Positions 1 through 9,362 of a stretch of 64,000 bases of DNA are shown one piece after another. A program made the translations under genes and the position numbers. Position 1 is the stretch's first letter. Every line of letters starts with the position of its first letter. The notes under the pieces are model-generated. The model made no database searches. It was not told where the DNA came from and saw only the letters and a list, made by a program, of their open reading frames with translations. Origin of the DNA: Mangrovimonas sp. TPBH4 (GTDB lineage: Bacteria > Bacteroidota > Bacteroidia > Flavobacteriales > Flavobacteriaceae); NCBI RefSeq assembly GCF_001280505.1, contig NZ_LBIO01000055.1, forward strand, positions 157,890 to 221,889, in the 5' to 3' direction.

Positions 1-1706
1 ATACATTTAATGTAGTTGATGGGAGGTTAGTTAGGGACAAGTTAAAAAAAGAAGGCGTATTTCAAGAATTGGCCAACGAATATTGGAAGTATGAGTCTTT
101 TACAATGCCCAATGTAAAGGAAGGAAGTGTAATTGAGTATACCTATAGAATAAGGTCGCCATATATGCAAATTGGAGATATTCAATTTCAGTACACTATT
201 CCAATGTTAAAATACGATTTAAAAGTGAGCACTCCTCAGTATTTTAATTATAATAAACGTTTTAATCCCGAGTCAAAATACGTTCCTGAGTTAGAGTATT
301 CAACCTCAAATGGCATGCTAAATCTTAATAGCAAGGATGATAGAAACAGGAAGTGGAGTACAAGGCCTGCTTTTACCAACTATCAATACTCAAAACTAGA
401 TTATATCAATAATGTGATAATGGCAAGGGAGGTAAATATTCCAGCCTTAAAAGAAGAGCCTATGCTCGATAATATTTATAATTATAGAGCAAAATTAATT
501 TTGGAGCTAAAGAGTATTGAATATCCTGGAGAACCAATAGAGTATTTTGCTTCTACATGGGAAGATGTAACTAAAAATATCTATGACCTTGATAAGTTTG
601 GTGGGCAATTAAATAAAAGCGGCTATTTTAAAGAGGATATAGCCGATTTGCTTAAAGATGAAACAAGTGAATTTAAAAAAATCAATCTCATCTATAATTA
701 CGTTAAGTCCAAAGTGAAATGGAATGGCAATTATGGTGTTGCTGCAGAAAATGGAGTTAGAAAAGCCTATAAAGAAGGAGTAGGTAATGTTGCAGATATC
801 AATTTAATTTTGGTAGCCATGTTAAGGGAAATAGGTATTATGGCTAATCCAGTATTGGTAAGCACTAAAAATAACGGTATCCCATTGTTTCCAACCCGAC
901 AAGGGTTCAACTATGTTATTTGTGTGGTTGAAAATGATGAAGGTAAGGTTTTGATGGATGCTTCTAGTTCTAATGGAGCTATTAATGTTTTGCCATCTAG
1001 AGCTTTGCATTGGCAAGGAAGAATTGTCAGGAAAAATGGAAGTTCTAATTGGGTGCAATTAAAAAGCAAAGTGATGTCGGAGGAGACTACTTCAATGAAA
1101 GTTCAAATACAACCAGATTTAAGCATTTCAGGCGAGGTGAGGCAAATTCTAACCAACTATATGGCTATGGATTATCGGGATAGATTTGCTGATTCAAAAG
1201 ATGATGAGTTGGTGAAGGAGTTTGAAATGGATAGGGGGGATGTTGTCATTGAAAATATACAGTTTAGAGAGCTCTCAAACACAGGTAAGCCATTGCAAAT
1301 TTCTTATAATTATCAAACGCAAGGAGAAATTGAGGTGATAGGTGAAACAATATTGCTTAATCCATTGTTGTTCTTTGCAGAATCGGAAAATCTATTTAAA
1401 CAAGAAGAGAGAAGCTATCCAATTACTTTGGATTTCCCTATAAGAAGTAAATATATGGTCACTATATTACTTCCTGATGGCTATGAACTTGAATCAATGC
1501 CTGGAAACGGAGGAAGTGAGTTTAATAATGGGGAGGCAAAATTTGTTTATGCAATAAATCGTATGGGGAATTATCTTCAGTTACTTGTAAATTTTGATTT
1601 AAATACTACTTTAGTGCTTCCAGAAGATTATGAATATTTCAAGGACTTTATTGGGGCTTATGTAGAAAAGCATAATGAAAAGATTGTACTTAAAAAAATA
1701 ATATAA
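1..1706 (+). CDS. DUF3857 / transglutaminase-like protein, 5' end cut by the window
   Basis: The reading frame is open from base 3 to a TAA at 1704-1706, so the N-terminus lies outside the window. A TTG at 69 is in frame, but coding continues upstream of it. The visible start (FTMPNVKEGSVIEYTY) is typical of DUF3857, and the middle (about 660-1000) resembles a transglutaminase core. The usual catalytic Cys and His are not evident: the Cys region reads GNVADINL and the His region reads FNYVI. I infer a non-enzymatic, surface-exposed or periplasmic protein, as is common for this family in Flavobacteriia. Its stop overlaps the next start by one base, so the two are probably co-transcribed. Confidence 0.75.
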   Translation, partial: TFNVVDGRLVRDKLKKEGVFQELANEYWKYESFTMPNVKEGSVIEYTYRIRSPYMQIGDIQFQYTIPMLKYDLKVSTPQYFNYNKRFNPESKYVPELEYSTSNGMLNLNSKDDRNRKWSTRPAFTNYQYSKLDYINNVIMAREVNIPALKEEPMLDNIYNYRAKLILELKSIEYPGEPIEYFASTWEDVTKNIYDLDKFGGQLNKSGYFKEDIADLLKDETSEFKKINLIYNYVKSKVKWNGNYGVAAENGVRKAYKEGVGNVADINLILVAMLREIGIMANPVLVSTKNNGIPLFPTRQGFNYVICVVENDEGKVLMDASSSNGAINVLPSRALHWQGRIVRKNGSSNWVQLKSKVMSEETTSMKVQIQPDLSISGEVRQILTNYMAMDYRDRFADSKDDELVKEFEMDRGDVVIENIQFRELSNTGKPLQISYNYQTQGEIEVIGETILLNPLLFFAESENLFKQEERSYPITLDFPIRSKYMVTILLPDGYELESMPGNGGSEFNNGEAKFVYAINRMGNYLQLLVNFDLNTTLVLPEDYEYFKDFIGAYVEKHNEKIVLKKII

Positions 1707-2032
1707 TGAATATTGAAAATGCCCAAAAGGCAGTTGATAATTGGATCCAAGAGCACGGGGTAAGATATTTTAATGAGCTCACCAATATGGCGCAGCTTAC
1801 CGAGGAAGTAGGGGAAGTGGCCCGTATTATTGCAAGACGTTATGGGGAGCAGAGTGAAAAGGAAAGTGACAAGGACAAAGATTTGGGTGAAGAGTTGGCC
1901 GATGTGGTGTTCGTGGTGCTGTGTTTAGCTAATCAAACAGGTATTGACTTGCAGGCTGCTTTCGACAAAAAAATGGACAAAAAAACCAAACGCGACCACG
2001 ACAGGCACCATAATAATGAAAAATTAAAGTAA
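1706..2032 (+). CDS. MazG-like nucleotide pyrophosphohydrolase
   Basis: A 108-residue all-alpha protein with the metal-binding signature of the MazG superfamily: an EExxE group at residues 33-37 (EEVGEVAR) and an ExxD group at 63-66 (EELADV). Such single-domain enzymes hydrolyse (d)NTPs to the monophosphate and pyrophosphate, often to remove non-canonical nucleotides; the exact substrate cannot be read from sequence. The ATG overlaps the preceding stop by one base (TAATG), and aroA follows after 33 bp. The C-terminus is highly charged (KKMDKKTKRDHDRHH). Confidence 0.85.
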   Translation: MNIENAQKAVDNWIQEHGVRYFNELTNMAQLTEEVGEVARIIARRYGEQSEKESDKDKDLGEELADVVFVVLCLANQTGIDLQAAFDKKMDKKTKRDHDRHHNNEKLK

Positions 2033-2065
2033 ATTGCTCAAATAAGTAATTTACAAATCATTGCT

Positions 2066-3289
2066 ATGAATATCCAACTCCGTAAATCGGTTGTTGAGCA
2101 AACGTCGAGTGTTACAATTACAGGGTCCAAGAGCGAATCCAATAGGCTGCTGTTATTGCAGGCCTTATTTCCTGAAATAAACATTGAAAATTTATCGGAG
2201 TCTGATGATTCCAAGGTGATGCAAAAAGCCTTGGAATCTCATTCCAATATTATTGATATCCATCATGCCGGTACTGCCATGCGGTTTCTCACGGCATATT
2301 TTGCAATTAAGGAAGGCAGTGAAGTGGTGTTGACGGGTTCTTCAAGAATGAAGGAACGTCCCATTCAGGTATTGGTGGAAGCCTTGAATGCACTTGGTGC
2401 CGATATTACTTATTTGGAAACAGAGGGCTGTCCTCCTTTAAAAATAAAAGGCCAAAAGCTAACTAAATCCAAAGTGAGTTTAAAGGCCAATGTCAGCAGT
2501 CAATATATTTCGGCCTTATTGCTCATTGCCCCACAATTGGAAAACGGTCTAGAGTTGACATTGGAAGGAACCATTACTTCGGTGCCTTACATAAAAATGA
2601 CCTTGGACTTACTAAATCAAATTGGGGTAGACACCAAATTTGAAGGAAACCTTATTTCTGTTGCTCCTAAAAAATTACCCTTAAAAACAACAAAGTTGAC
2701 CGTGGAATCCGATTGGTCATCGGCCTCCTATTTTTACAGCATTGTGGCCTTGAGTGGCATTGGCACTGAAATTAGTTTGTCTTCCTATAAAGCCCATTCC
2801 CTTCAAGGGGATTCTGTATTAGCAGACATCTATTCTCAGTTTGGAGTAACTACGGCCTATGAAGAAAACCAGATTATTCTAAAAAAAGAATCTGAAAACC
2901 TAGAGCCAAAACAATTCAATCTAGTCAATGCACCCGATATTGCACAAACTATTGCGGTAACCTGTTTAGGTTTAGGAATTGGATGTGAGCTAACCGGGCT
3001 TCACACCTTAAAAATAAAAGAAACCGATCGTTTGGTAGCACTTAAAAACGAAATGAAAAAATTTGGCGCAGAGGTGGAAATCACTAATGATTCTTTGAAA
3101 TTAGTTCCAGTTTCAAATTTAAAATCAAACCCTACAGTGGCTACTTATAATGATCATAGAATGGCCATGGCTTTTGCACCTTTGGCCCTAAAAACAGCGT
3201 TGCAGGTAGAAGACGCTATGGTGGTTTCAAAGTCCTTTCCAACCTTTTGGGAGGACTTGGCGGCTATTGGATTTCAAATAAACCAATAA
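2066..3289 (+). CDS. aroA: 3-phosphoshikimate 1-carboxyvinyltransferase (EPSP synthase)
   Basis: The 407-residue enzyme transfers enolpyruvate from PEP to shikimate-3-phosphate in the shikimate pathway to chorismate. Visible signatures are the substrate loop SKSESNRLLLLQALF near residue 20, the GTAMRFLTAYFA segment near 75, and NDHRMAMAFAPLAL near the C-terminus; all are landmarks of EPSP synthases. It is slightly shorter than the E. coli enzyme, as is usual for Bacteroidetes. It lies 33 bp after the MazG-like gene, probably in one operon. The queA gene that follows appears to have its own promoter. Confidence 0.95.
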   Translation: MNIQLRKSVVEQTSSVTITGSKSESNRLLLLQALFPEINIENLSESDDSKVMQKALESHSNIIDIHHAGTAMRFLTAYFAIKEGSEVVLTGSSRMKERPIQVLVEALNALGADITYLETEGCPPLKIKGQKLTKSKVSLKANVSSQYISALLLIAPQLENGLELTLEGTITSVPYIKMTLDLLNQIGVDTKFEGNLISVAPKKLPLKTTKLTVESDWSSASYFYSIVALSGIGTEISLSSYKAHSLQGDSVLADIYSQFGVTTAYEENQIILKKESENLEPKQFNLVNAPDIAQTIAVTCLGLGIGCELTGLHTLKIKETDRLVALKNEMKKFGAEVEITNDSLKLVPVSNLKSNPTVATYNDHRMAMAFAPLALKTALQVEDAMVVSKSFPTFWEDLAAIGFQINQ

Positions 3290-3304
3290 TAATCTGTCAT
3301 TTAC

Positions 3305-3336
3305 TTGACAACCCCTATGTTGAGATTGTATATTTG
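3305..3336 (+). promoter_or_regulatory. Bacteroidetes-type promoter for queA
   Basis: A TTG at 3305-3307 (-33 element) and TATATTTG at 3329-3336 (-7 element, consensus TAnnTTTG) are separated by 21 bp. The queA ATG follows 23 bp after the -7 box. Confidence 0.55.
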
Positions 3337-3359
3337 CCACTTTCCATAAAATATAACAA

Positions 3360-4409
3360 ATGAAATTATCAAATTTTAACTTTAAACTTCCAGATGAATT
3401 ATTAGCAGACCGTCCTTCAGACATTAGAGACGAGGCACGATTAATGGTTTTGAACAGGAAGGAACAAACCATTGAGCACAAATTGTTTAAGGATATTATT
3501 GATTACTTCGATGAAGGTGATGTAATGATTCTTAATAATACCAAAGTGTTCCCTGCTAGATTGTATGGAAATAAAGAAAAAACAGGAGCAAGAATTGAAG
3601 TATTCCTTTTAAGGGAATTGAATGAAGAGCAACGTCTTTGGGATGTTTTGGTAGACCCTGCAAGAAAAATAAGAATTGGTAACAAGCTGTATTTTGGTGA
3701 GGATGAAACGTTGGTAGCAGAGGTTATTGACAATACTACCTCTAGAGGTAGAACCTTGCGTTTCCTTTATGATGGATCCTATGCCGAATTTAGAAATAAG
3801 CTTACCGAGTTGGGAGAAACACCACTTCCTAAATACATCAAAAGAGACGTTGAACCTGAAGATGAGGAGCGTTACCAAACCATTTTCGCAAAAAATGAAG
3901 GTGCTGTAGCAGCTCCAACGGCCGGATTACACTTCTCTAAGCACTTGTTGAAGCGTCTAGAAATTAAAGGTATAGAGTTGCCAGAAATTACACTTCACGT
4001 CGGCTTGGGAACTTTTAACCCTGTTGAGGTAGAAGACTTGTCTAAGCATAAAATGGATAGCGAAGAGGTGATTATTGATAAAACTGCTGTTGATATCATT
4101 AATAAGGGAATCCATGACAAAAAACGTGTATGTGCTGTTGGGACTACGTCCATGAGAGCCATTGAAAGTTCTGTGTCATCCAATGGAACCTTAAACGAAT
4201 TTGCTGGCTGGACTAACAAATTCATATTTCCTCCATACGATTTCAGTATTGCCAACTGTATGATTACTAACTTCCATACGCCAAAATCTACCTTGTTGAT
4301 GATGGTATCTGCCTTTGCGGGTCATGATTTCATTAAGAAAGCTTATGAAGAGGCAGTAAAAGAAGAATACAAGTTCTATACCTACGGAGATGCTATGTTG
4401 ATTTTGTAA
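3360..4409 (+). CDS. queA: S-adenosylmethionine:tRNA ribosyltransferase-isomerase
   Basis: The 349-residue protein has the QueA architecture throughout: the N-terminal [20 protein letters not shown] segment, [11 protein letters not shown] near residue 182, [13 protein letters not shown] near 210, and [11 protein letters not shown] near 260. QueA transfers the ribosyl part of SAM to 7-aminomethyl-7-deazaguanine in the tRNA anticodon, making epoxyqueuosine. The gene has its own TAnnTTTG promoter and is closed by a strong intrinsic terminator, so it is probably monocistronic. Confidence 0.96.
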   Translation: MKLSNFNFKLPDELLADRPSDIRDEARLMVLNRKEQTIEHKLFKDIIDYFDEGDVMILNNTKVFPARLYGNKEKTGARIEVFLLRELNEEQRLWDVLVDPARKIRIGNKLYFGEDETLVAEVIDNTTSRGRTLRFLYDGSYAEFRNKLTELGETPLPKYIKRDVEPEDEERYQTIFAKNEGAVAAPTAGLHFSKHLLKRLEIKGIELPEITLHVGLGTFNPVEVEDLSKHKMDSEEVIIDKTAVDIINKGIHDKKRVCAVGTTSMRAIESSVSSNGTLNEFAGWTNKFIFPPYDFSIANCMITNFHTPKSTLLMMVSAFAGHDFIKKAYEEAVKEEYKFYTYGDAMLIL

Positions 4410-4440
4410 TCAAAAAGTAAATCCAAATAAAGTTATTCTA

Positions 4441-4477
4441 ACAAAGCCTTGTAAATCTACAAGGCTTTGTTTTTTTA
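4441..4477 (+). terminator. Intrinsic terminator after queA
   Basis: A 13-bp perfect stem (4441-4453 with 4458-4470, ACAAAGCCTTGTA), a 4-nt loop and a run of T residues. Confidence 0.9.
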
Positions 4478-4537
4478 GGAAATCCTAAGAATTCTATAAA
4501 ACTAAATCGAAAAATCGAAATTCGATAATCCTTTCAC

Positions 4538-4545
4538 TATTTTTG
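4538..4545 (+). promoter_or_regulatory. -7 element upstream of rlmN
   Basis: TATTTTTG fits TAnnTTTG. It ends only 8 nt before the rlmN ATG, so the transcript would be leaderless or nearly so. A matching -33 TTG is not clear. Confidence 0.4.
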
Positions 4546-4553
4546 CAGCATCT

Positions 4554-5594
4554 ATGGAAGTAAAGAAGAAAGACATACGAGCACTCACCAAAGAACAATT
4601 GCGTGATTTTTTTGTCGGGCATGGGGATAAGGCATTTAGAGGGAACCAAGTGTATGAATGGCTGTGGAATAAAGGCGCTCATACCTTTGAGGATATGACC
4701 AATATTTCCAGGGATACCCGTGCCATGTTACATGAAAATTTTGTAATCAACCATGTGAAGGTGGATCAAATGCAACGTAGTTCGGATGGAACCATAAAAA
4801 ATGCAGTAAGACTGCATGACAGTTTGGTAGTAGAGTCGGTGTTAATTCCTACTGCAACCAGAACCACGGCCTGTGTTTCTTCACAAGTGGGTTGTAGTTT
4901 GGATTGCAGGTTTTGTGCTACGGCAAGATTAAAGCGTATGCGTAACTTGAATCCAGATGAGATTTTTGATCAGGTAGTAGCCATAGATAATGAAAGCAAG
5001 CTTTATTTTGATAGGCCTTTGAGTAATATTGTGTTTATGGGAATGGGAGAACCGCTCATGAATTACAATAACGTGCTGAAGGCGATTGATAAAATCACGT
5101 CTCCAGAAGGATTGGGAATGTCCCCAAAACGGATTACCGTTTCTACATCGGGAGTGCCTAAAATGATCAAAAAAATGGCCGATGATGGGGTGAAGTTCAA
5201 ATTGGCCGTATCTCTGCACTCCGCCATAGATGAAGTACGCACTTCTATAATGCCCTTTAACGCCACATTTCCTTTAAAGGATTTACGTGAAGCCCTTGAA
5301 TATTGGTATTCCAAAACCAAAAACAGAATTACCTATGAGTATGTAATTTGGGAAGGAATCAATGATACTAGAAAGGATGCTGAGGCTTTGGTGCAGTTCT
5401 GTAAATTCGCCCCAAGCAAGGTCAACCTCATAGAGTATAACCCTATCGATGACGGTGAGTTCCAACAGGCCAATCCTAAAGCTATTGATATGTATGTATC
5501 CCTATTGGAGGCTAATCATATAACGGTTACTGTGAGACGTTCTAGAGGTAAGGATATTGACGCAGCCTGTGGACAATTGGCAAATAAGAGTTAA
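4554..5594 (+). CDS. rlmN: Dual-specificity 23S rRNA/tRNA adenine C2-methyltransferase
   Basis: A radical SAM enzyme of 346 residues. The CxxxCxxC cluster-binding motif lies at Cys114, Cys118 and Cys121. The C-terminal Cys339 (AACGQLANK) matches the cysteine that is transiently methylated in RlmN. GMGEPLMNYNNV near residue 163 is the family glycine-rich segment. RlmN methylates C2 of A2503 in 23S rRNA and of A37 in some tRNAs. The gene has its own -7 element directly before the ATG. It is followed after 87 bp by a polyprenyl synthase on the same strand. Confidence 0.96.
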   Translation: MEVKKKDIRALTKEQLRDFFVGHGDKAFRGNQVYEWLWNKGAHTFEDMTNISRDTRAMLHENFVINHVKVDQMQRSSDGTIKNAVRLHDSLVVESVLIPTATRTTACVSSQVGCSLDCRFCATARLKRMRNLNPDEIFDQVVAIDNESKLYFDRPLSNIVFMGMGEPLMNYNNVLKAIDKITSPEGLGMSPKRITVSTSGVPKMIKKMADDGVKFKLAVSLHSAIDEVRTSIMPFNATFPLKDLREALEYWYSKTKNRITYEYVIWEGINDTRKDAEALVQFCKFAPSKVNLIEYNPIDDGEFQQANPKAIDMYVSLLEANHITVTVRRSRGKDIDAACGQLANKS

Positions 5595-5681
5595 AGATTT
5601 TTCTTTCCAAAGAAACTTGAAATAGTATTTTACAAGCTTTTTTAGTAGGTTTGTCATTACCTAAATGACTAAATTTTTCTG

Positions 5682-6659
5682 TTGAAAATAGTAGAGCAAA
5701 TAAAGCAGCCCATCGCTTACGAAATGGACCTTTTTGAACAAAAGTTTCAATTGTCCATGTCTTCAAAAGTGGCATTGCTCAACAGAATTACTACTTACAT
5801 CGTTAACAGAAAAGGGAAGCAAATGCGCCCAATGTTTGTCTTTTTGGTGGCGAAAATGGTCAACAATGGCGAAATCAGTGAACGTACGTATCGAGGTGCT
5901 TCGGTTATTGAATTGATCCATACCGCAACTTTGGTTCATGATGATGTGGTGGACGATAGTAACAGACGACGGGGATTTTTCTCCGTAAATGCCCTTTGGA
6001 AAAACAAGATTGCTGTGTTGATTGGGGATTTTCTGTTATCTAAAGGTTTGTTGCTTTCCATCGATAACAATGATTTCGATTTGTTGAAAATTATTTCCGT
6101 AGCCGTTCGGGAGATGAGTGAAGGAGAGTTGTTACAAATTGAAAAAGCCCGCCGATTGGATATCACCGAAGCCGTGTATTATGAAATCATCCGTCAGAAA
6201 ACAGCAACCTTAATTGCGGCCTGCTGTAGTTTGGGGGCAGCTTCGGTAAAACCAAATTCACCAGAGGTGGAAACCATGCGCAAATTTGGTGAACTGATTG
6301 GGATGGCCTTCCAGATTAAGGATGATTTGTTTGATTATGGAGAAGATGCTATAGGCAAACCTACAGGTATCGATATCAAAGAACAAAAAATGACCCTTCC
6401 GTTGATTCATGTGCTCAATAAATGTGATAAGAAGGACAAAAAGTGGTTAATCAACTCCATTAAAAATCACAATAAAGACAAAAAGCGGGTTAAGGAAGTC
6501 ATTACTTTTGTTAAAGATCATGGCGGTCTGGATTACGCTACCGATAAAATGAAAGAGTTTCAAAAAGAAGCTCTTAAATTACTTGAAACTTACCCCGAAT
6601 CTGAATTTAAAAGTTCACTGGAGCTTATGGTGAACTATGTTATTGATAGAAAAAAATAA
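5682..6659 (+). CDS. Polyprenyl diphosphate synthase (trans-prenyltransferase)
   Basis: The 325-residue protein has both aspartate-rich motifs of all-trans prenyl synthases: the first in LVHDDVVDDSNRRRG near residue 85 and the second in FQIKDDLFDYGED near 210. The GKQMRPMFVFL segment binds isopentenyl diphosphate. Such enzymes build the long side chain of menaquinone, the usual Bacteroidetes respiratory quinone; chain length cannot be read from sequence. The start is a TTG at 5682 giving MKIVEQIKQPIAYEMDLF, which I recognise as the usual N-terminus in Flavobacteriia. Confidence 0.92.
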   Translation: MKIVEQIKQPIAYEMDLFEQKFQLSMSSKVALLNRITTYIVNRKGKQMRPMFVFLVAKMVNNGEISERTYRGASVIELIHTATLVHDDVVDDSNRRRGFFSVNALWKNKIAVLIGDFLLSKGLLLSIDNNDFDLLKIISVAVREMSEGELLQIEKARRLDITEAVYYEIIRQKTATLIAACCSLGAASVKPNSPEVETMRKFGELIGMAFQIKDDLFDYGEDAIGKPTGIDIKEQKMTLPLIHVLNKCDKKDKKWLINSIKNHNKDKKRVKEVITFVKDHGGLDYATDKMKEFQKEALKLLETYPESEFKSSLELMVNYVIDRKK

Positions 6660-6732
6660 TTTTTTCAACCTACAGGCAACCATTGGTTCAATAATTGCGT
6701 CTTTGTTTATAAAGACCAACATCTTGTAGATT

Positions 6733-7296
6733 TTGAAAGTCATTCAACTGCATAAGAATACCAAAGAGCTTATCACAAAAGCGACGAAGGATAATCGCGA
6801 GGCGCAACATGTGCTTTATGAAATTCATGCGCCGAAAATGTTAAGTGTTTGCCGGTATTATATCAAGGATGTACAAGATGCGGAAGAGGTCATGCTGAAT
6901 GGATTTTTCAAAGCTTTCACCAACATTAAATCCTTTAAAAATGAAGGAAGTTTTGAAGGGTGGCTTCGGAGGATTATGGTGAGGGAAGCAATTTCCTTCC
7001 TGAGAAAACGAAAATCCTTGGAGTTTCCTACAGAGGAACAAAGCATTCCTCAAGAACATGTGTACAATACAACTTCAGGACTTGAGGTAAACGACATTCA
7101 GCAGCTCATAGATGAACTTCCGGAAGGGTATAGAATGGTCTTTGTAATGTATGCTATTGAAGGGTATAAGCACCACGAAATAGCTAAGGAATTGGAGATT
7201 TCTGAAGGTACATCAAAATCGCAGTTATTCAAGGCTAGACAGATGCTTCAGGAAAAATTGAACAGATTAAATAACACGAGTTATGGCGCCAATTAA
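6733..7296 (+). CDS. ECF-type RNA polymerase sigma-70 factor
   Basis: A 187-residue sigma factor with region 2 (DAEEVMLNGFFKAFTNIKSF and GSFEGWLRRIMVREAISFLRK, residues about 50-98) and region 4 helix-turn-helix (LPEGYRMVFVMYAIEGYKHHEIAKELEISEGTSKSQLFKARQML, split here only for description, residues about 130-173). Regions 1 and 3 are lacking, as in the ECF class. The start is a TTG at 6733. The 3' end overlaps the next gene by 14 bp, and that product is a single-pass membrane protein, so a sigma/anti-sigma pair is likely. What signal it responds to is unknown. Confidence 0.9.
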   Translation: MKVIQLHKNTKELITKATKDNREAQHVLYEIHAPKMLSVCRYYIKDVQDAEEVMLNGFFKAFTNIKSFKNEGSFEGWLRRIMVREAISFLRKRKSLEFPTEEQSIPQEHVYNTTSGLEVNDIQQLIDELPEGYRMVFVMYAIEGYKHHEIAKELEISEGTSKSQLFKARQMLQEKLNRLNNTSYGAN

Positions 7297-8086
7297 GTTT
7301 GAAAATGACATAAAGGAGACCTTGGAGAAACGTGCCATTCAGCCGTCGCCAGCGTCTTGGGACAAACTGTCCAATCGTTTGGATGCAGAAACAGCTAAAC
7401 ATAAATATCGCAACAAAAGATTTTGGTGGATGGGCATTGCCGCCAGTTTGGTTGGGATCTTTTTGGTAAGCAGTCTTTTCTTTAAAAAGGATAGAATAAA
7501 AATTGATACGCCTACGGTTGTTGAGGTTGAACAAGAAACCTCACCGAAGCATAAAGAAGAAACCAAGGTTGTTGTCATGGAACCTGAAGCGGATGAAAAT
7601 GTATCAGTAAACAATGGGGAAGAAGAGACTATTAAAGATTTGATCAAATCTGAAATATCAAAATCAGAAACTGTGGCTAAGGTTGTGAAAAGTGAGCCTT
7701 CTTATGAAAAGAGTAAATTGGATAATTCCTTGCCTCTAAATGAATCGCCTATAGAACAAAATGTCGCCGTAAAAGACCATGAAGAAGGTTCTGAAAATTT
7801 GGAGCCGCTAGAGTTAAAGGTTCAGGATGTAGTGACTCAAATTACCGAATTGGTAGCTCAAAATACAGAGGTAACCGATCGAGAAATAGACTCTTTGTTA
7901 CAACTGGCGGAAATGGAAATTCAGCAAAAAAGATTATATAATGAATCCACAAGAACTGTGGATGCCAATGCACTCTTGGAGAGTGTGGAAATGGATTTAG
8001 AACACTCCTTTAGAGATAAAGTATTTAAAGCCTTAAAAGAAAGTTACGTTACCGTGAAAACTGCAGTCACCCAACGTAATCAATAA
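7283..8086 (+). CDS. Putative anti-sigma-like single-pass membrane protein
   Basis: A 267-residue protein with a cytoplasmic N-terminus of about 50 residues, one hydrophobic segment (WWMGIAASLVGIFLVSSLFF, about 49-68) and a long acidic, low-complexity periplasmic tail. The N-terminal motif (KRAIQPSPASWDKLSNRLD) recurs in membrane proteins encoded after ECF sigma genes in Flavobacteriia. No known enzymatic domain is visible. The 14-bp overlap with the sigma gene supports translational coupling and an anti-sigma or sigma-modulating role, which is inference. Confidence 0.7.
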   Translation: MAPIKFENDIKETLEKRAIQPSPASWDKLSNRLDAETAKHKYRNKRFWWMGIAASLVGIFLVSSLFFKKDRIKIDTPTVVEVEQETSPKHKEETKVVVMEPEADENVSVNNGEEETIKDLIKSEISKSETVAKVVKSEPSYEKSKLDNSLPLNESPIEQNVAVKDHEEGSENLEPLELKVQDVVTQITELVAQNTEVTDREIDSLLQLAEMEIQQKRLYNESTRTVDANALLESVEMDLEHSFRDKVFKALKESYVTVKTAVTQRNQ

Positions 8087-8106
8087 ATATCCGTGAGGAA
8101 ATTGAA

Positions 8107-8127
8107 ATATGCCTAGGCCAAGCATAT
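8107..8127 (+). other. Hairpin between the anti-sigma-like gene and the OMP gene
   Basis: ATATGC at 8107-8112 pairs with GCATAT at 8122-8127 around a 9-nt loop. There is no T-run, so it is not a plain terminator. It may modulate the ratio of the two products. Confidence 0.4.
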
Positions 8128-8169
8128 GGAGATTACATAAATTAAACATCAATTAAAAAACAAACAGTT

Positions 8170-9264
8170 ATGAATACCATTACAAAACATGTAGTGCTGC
8201 TAATCCTATGTCTAAGTTTAGGCAACGTTTATGCACAGGATTCAATTCCTAAGCAAATTAATAGTGATAAGATAGAAGCTTTAAAGAAGGAAAAAGTAGA
8301 AATTCAAAACCAAGAAAAAGGACTTTTGAAAGCCGAAGTCGAACGAATTAATCAGCGTCTCGATAAGGGCGAAATTACACAGGAAGAAGCAAATCAACTC
8401 AAGAAGAAAGCAGCGCAAAAGCATGCTTTAAATATTGAAAATCGATTAGCAATCATTGACAATAAAATTGCTCTTTTAGAGCGAAATGAGGAGTGGTTTT
8501 ATTTGGGAGAAGATGGTTCTAGCTTTGTATTTGAAATAGGTAAATTGGAAGAGGCAGATGAATATGATCGTGGTGTGATTTATATTGGAGAAAGGGCAGA
8601 TTACAAATTAAAGCCTACTATTTATGATAAACGCACAACTAGTTATTTGGTGTTTGCTACAGGGCTTAACAATGCGGTTATTGAAGGTGAAAACTTTTGG
8701 GATTCCCCTTATCATTTTGGATACTCTCGATTTGTCGAATTGGGGTACGCTTGGAAAACTAGAGTTTTTAAAAACTCTAATGCGCTAAGGCTTAAATACG
8801 GGTTTTCATTTCAGTGGAACAAATTGAATATTAGACACAATATGTACTTCACTGAAACTAATGATGTAGTGGAGTTAACTGAGTTTCCTGAAGATGTTAG
8901 AAAATCAAAATTTAGAGTGACCAATTTGGTGTTTCCTGTTCATTTTGAATTTGGGCCATCCAAAAAAATTGAAAGGGATACTTATTTTAGATATTCTACT
9001 TATAAAAAGTTCAAAATTGGAATTGGAGGCTATGCAGGTTTTAATTTAGAATCCAAACAAAAAGTGAAATACAGAGTTGATGGAGATCGAGAGAAGGATA
9101 AATATAAAGGTTACAACGTAAACGAGTTAGTGTATGGCTTGAGCGGTTATCTTTCTTTTGGGAGTGTTGGGTTATATGCAAAGTATGATTTGTCGCCAAT
9201 TTTTAAAGACCAACCAATGGATCAAAACAATATTTCCTTGGGGATTAGGTTCGATTTGGATTAA
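8170..9264 (+). CDS. Outer-membrane beta-barrel protein with N-terminal coiled coil
   Basis: A 364-residue exported protein. A signal peptide (MNTITKHVVLLILCLSLGNVYAQ) is followed by a charged helical segment at about 35-105 with heptad-like leucines and isoleucines (LDKGEITQEEANQLKKKAAQ). The rest alternates aromatic and polar residues in a way typical of small outer-membrane barrels (YSRFVELGYAWKTRVF, GIGGYAGFNLESK) and ends in ...LGIRFDLD. It sits directly downstream of the sigma/anti-sigma pair and may be part of the same operon or a target of it. It is closed by a terminator at 9283-9317. Confidence 0.72.
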   Translation: MNTITKHVVLLILCLSLGNVYAQDSIPKQINSDKIEALKKEKVEIQNQEKGLLKAEVERINQRLDKGEITQEEANQLKKKAAQKHALNIENRLAIIDNKIALLERNEEWFYLGEDGSSFVFEIGKLEEADEYDRGVIYIGERADYKLKPTIYDKRTTSYLVFATGLNNAVIEGENFWDSPYHFGYSRFVELGYAWKTRVFKNSNALRLKYGFSFQWNKLNIRHNMYFTETNDVVELTEFPEDVRKSKFRVTNLVFPVHFEFGPSKKIERDTYFRYSTYKKFKIGIGGYAGFNLESKQKVKYRVDGDREKDKYKGYNVNELVYGLSGYLSFGSVGLYAKYDLSPIFKDQPMDQNNISLGIRFDLD

Positions 9265-9282
9265 AGAAATTAAACATACCTG

Positions 9283-9317
9283 AAAGCTTCGGTGATGCTT
9301 TGGCCGGAGCTTTTTTT
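9283..9317 (+). terminator. Intrinsic terminator after the OMP gene
   Basis: AAAGCTTCGG (9283-9292) pairs with CCGGAGCTTT (9304-9313, one G-U pair) and is followed by T residues. This hairpin covers the possible upstream TTG start of dnaG at 9300, which argues for the later start. Confidence 0.8.
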
Positions 9318-9362
9318 GTATACAATAATGTCCTAAATTTACCTTTTCAAAAATGTATTGAT

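Noticed and set aside
9300..9362. Longer dnaG start at the TTG at 9300
   Set aside because: It overlaps the terminator of the upstream gene, and the extra residues do not look like primase. The TTG at 9363 gives the expected N-terminus.
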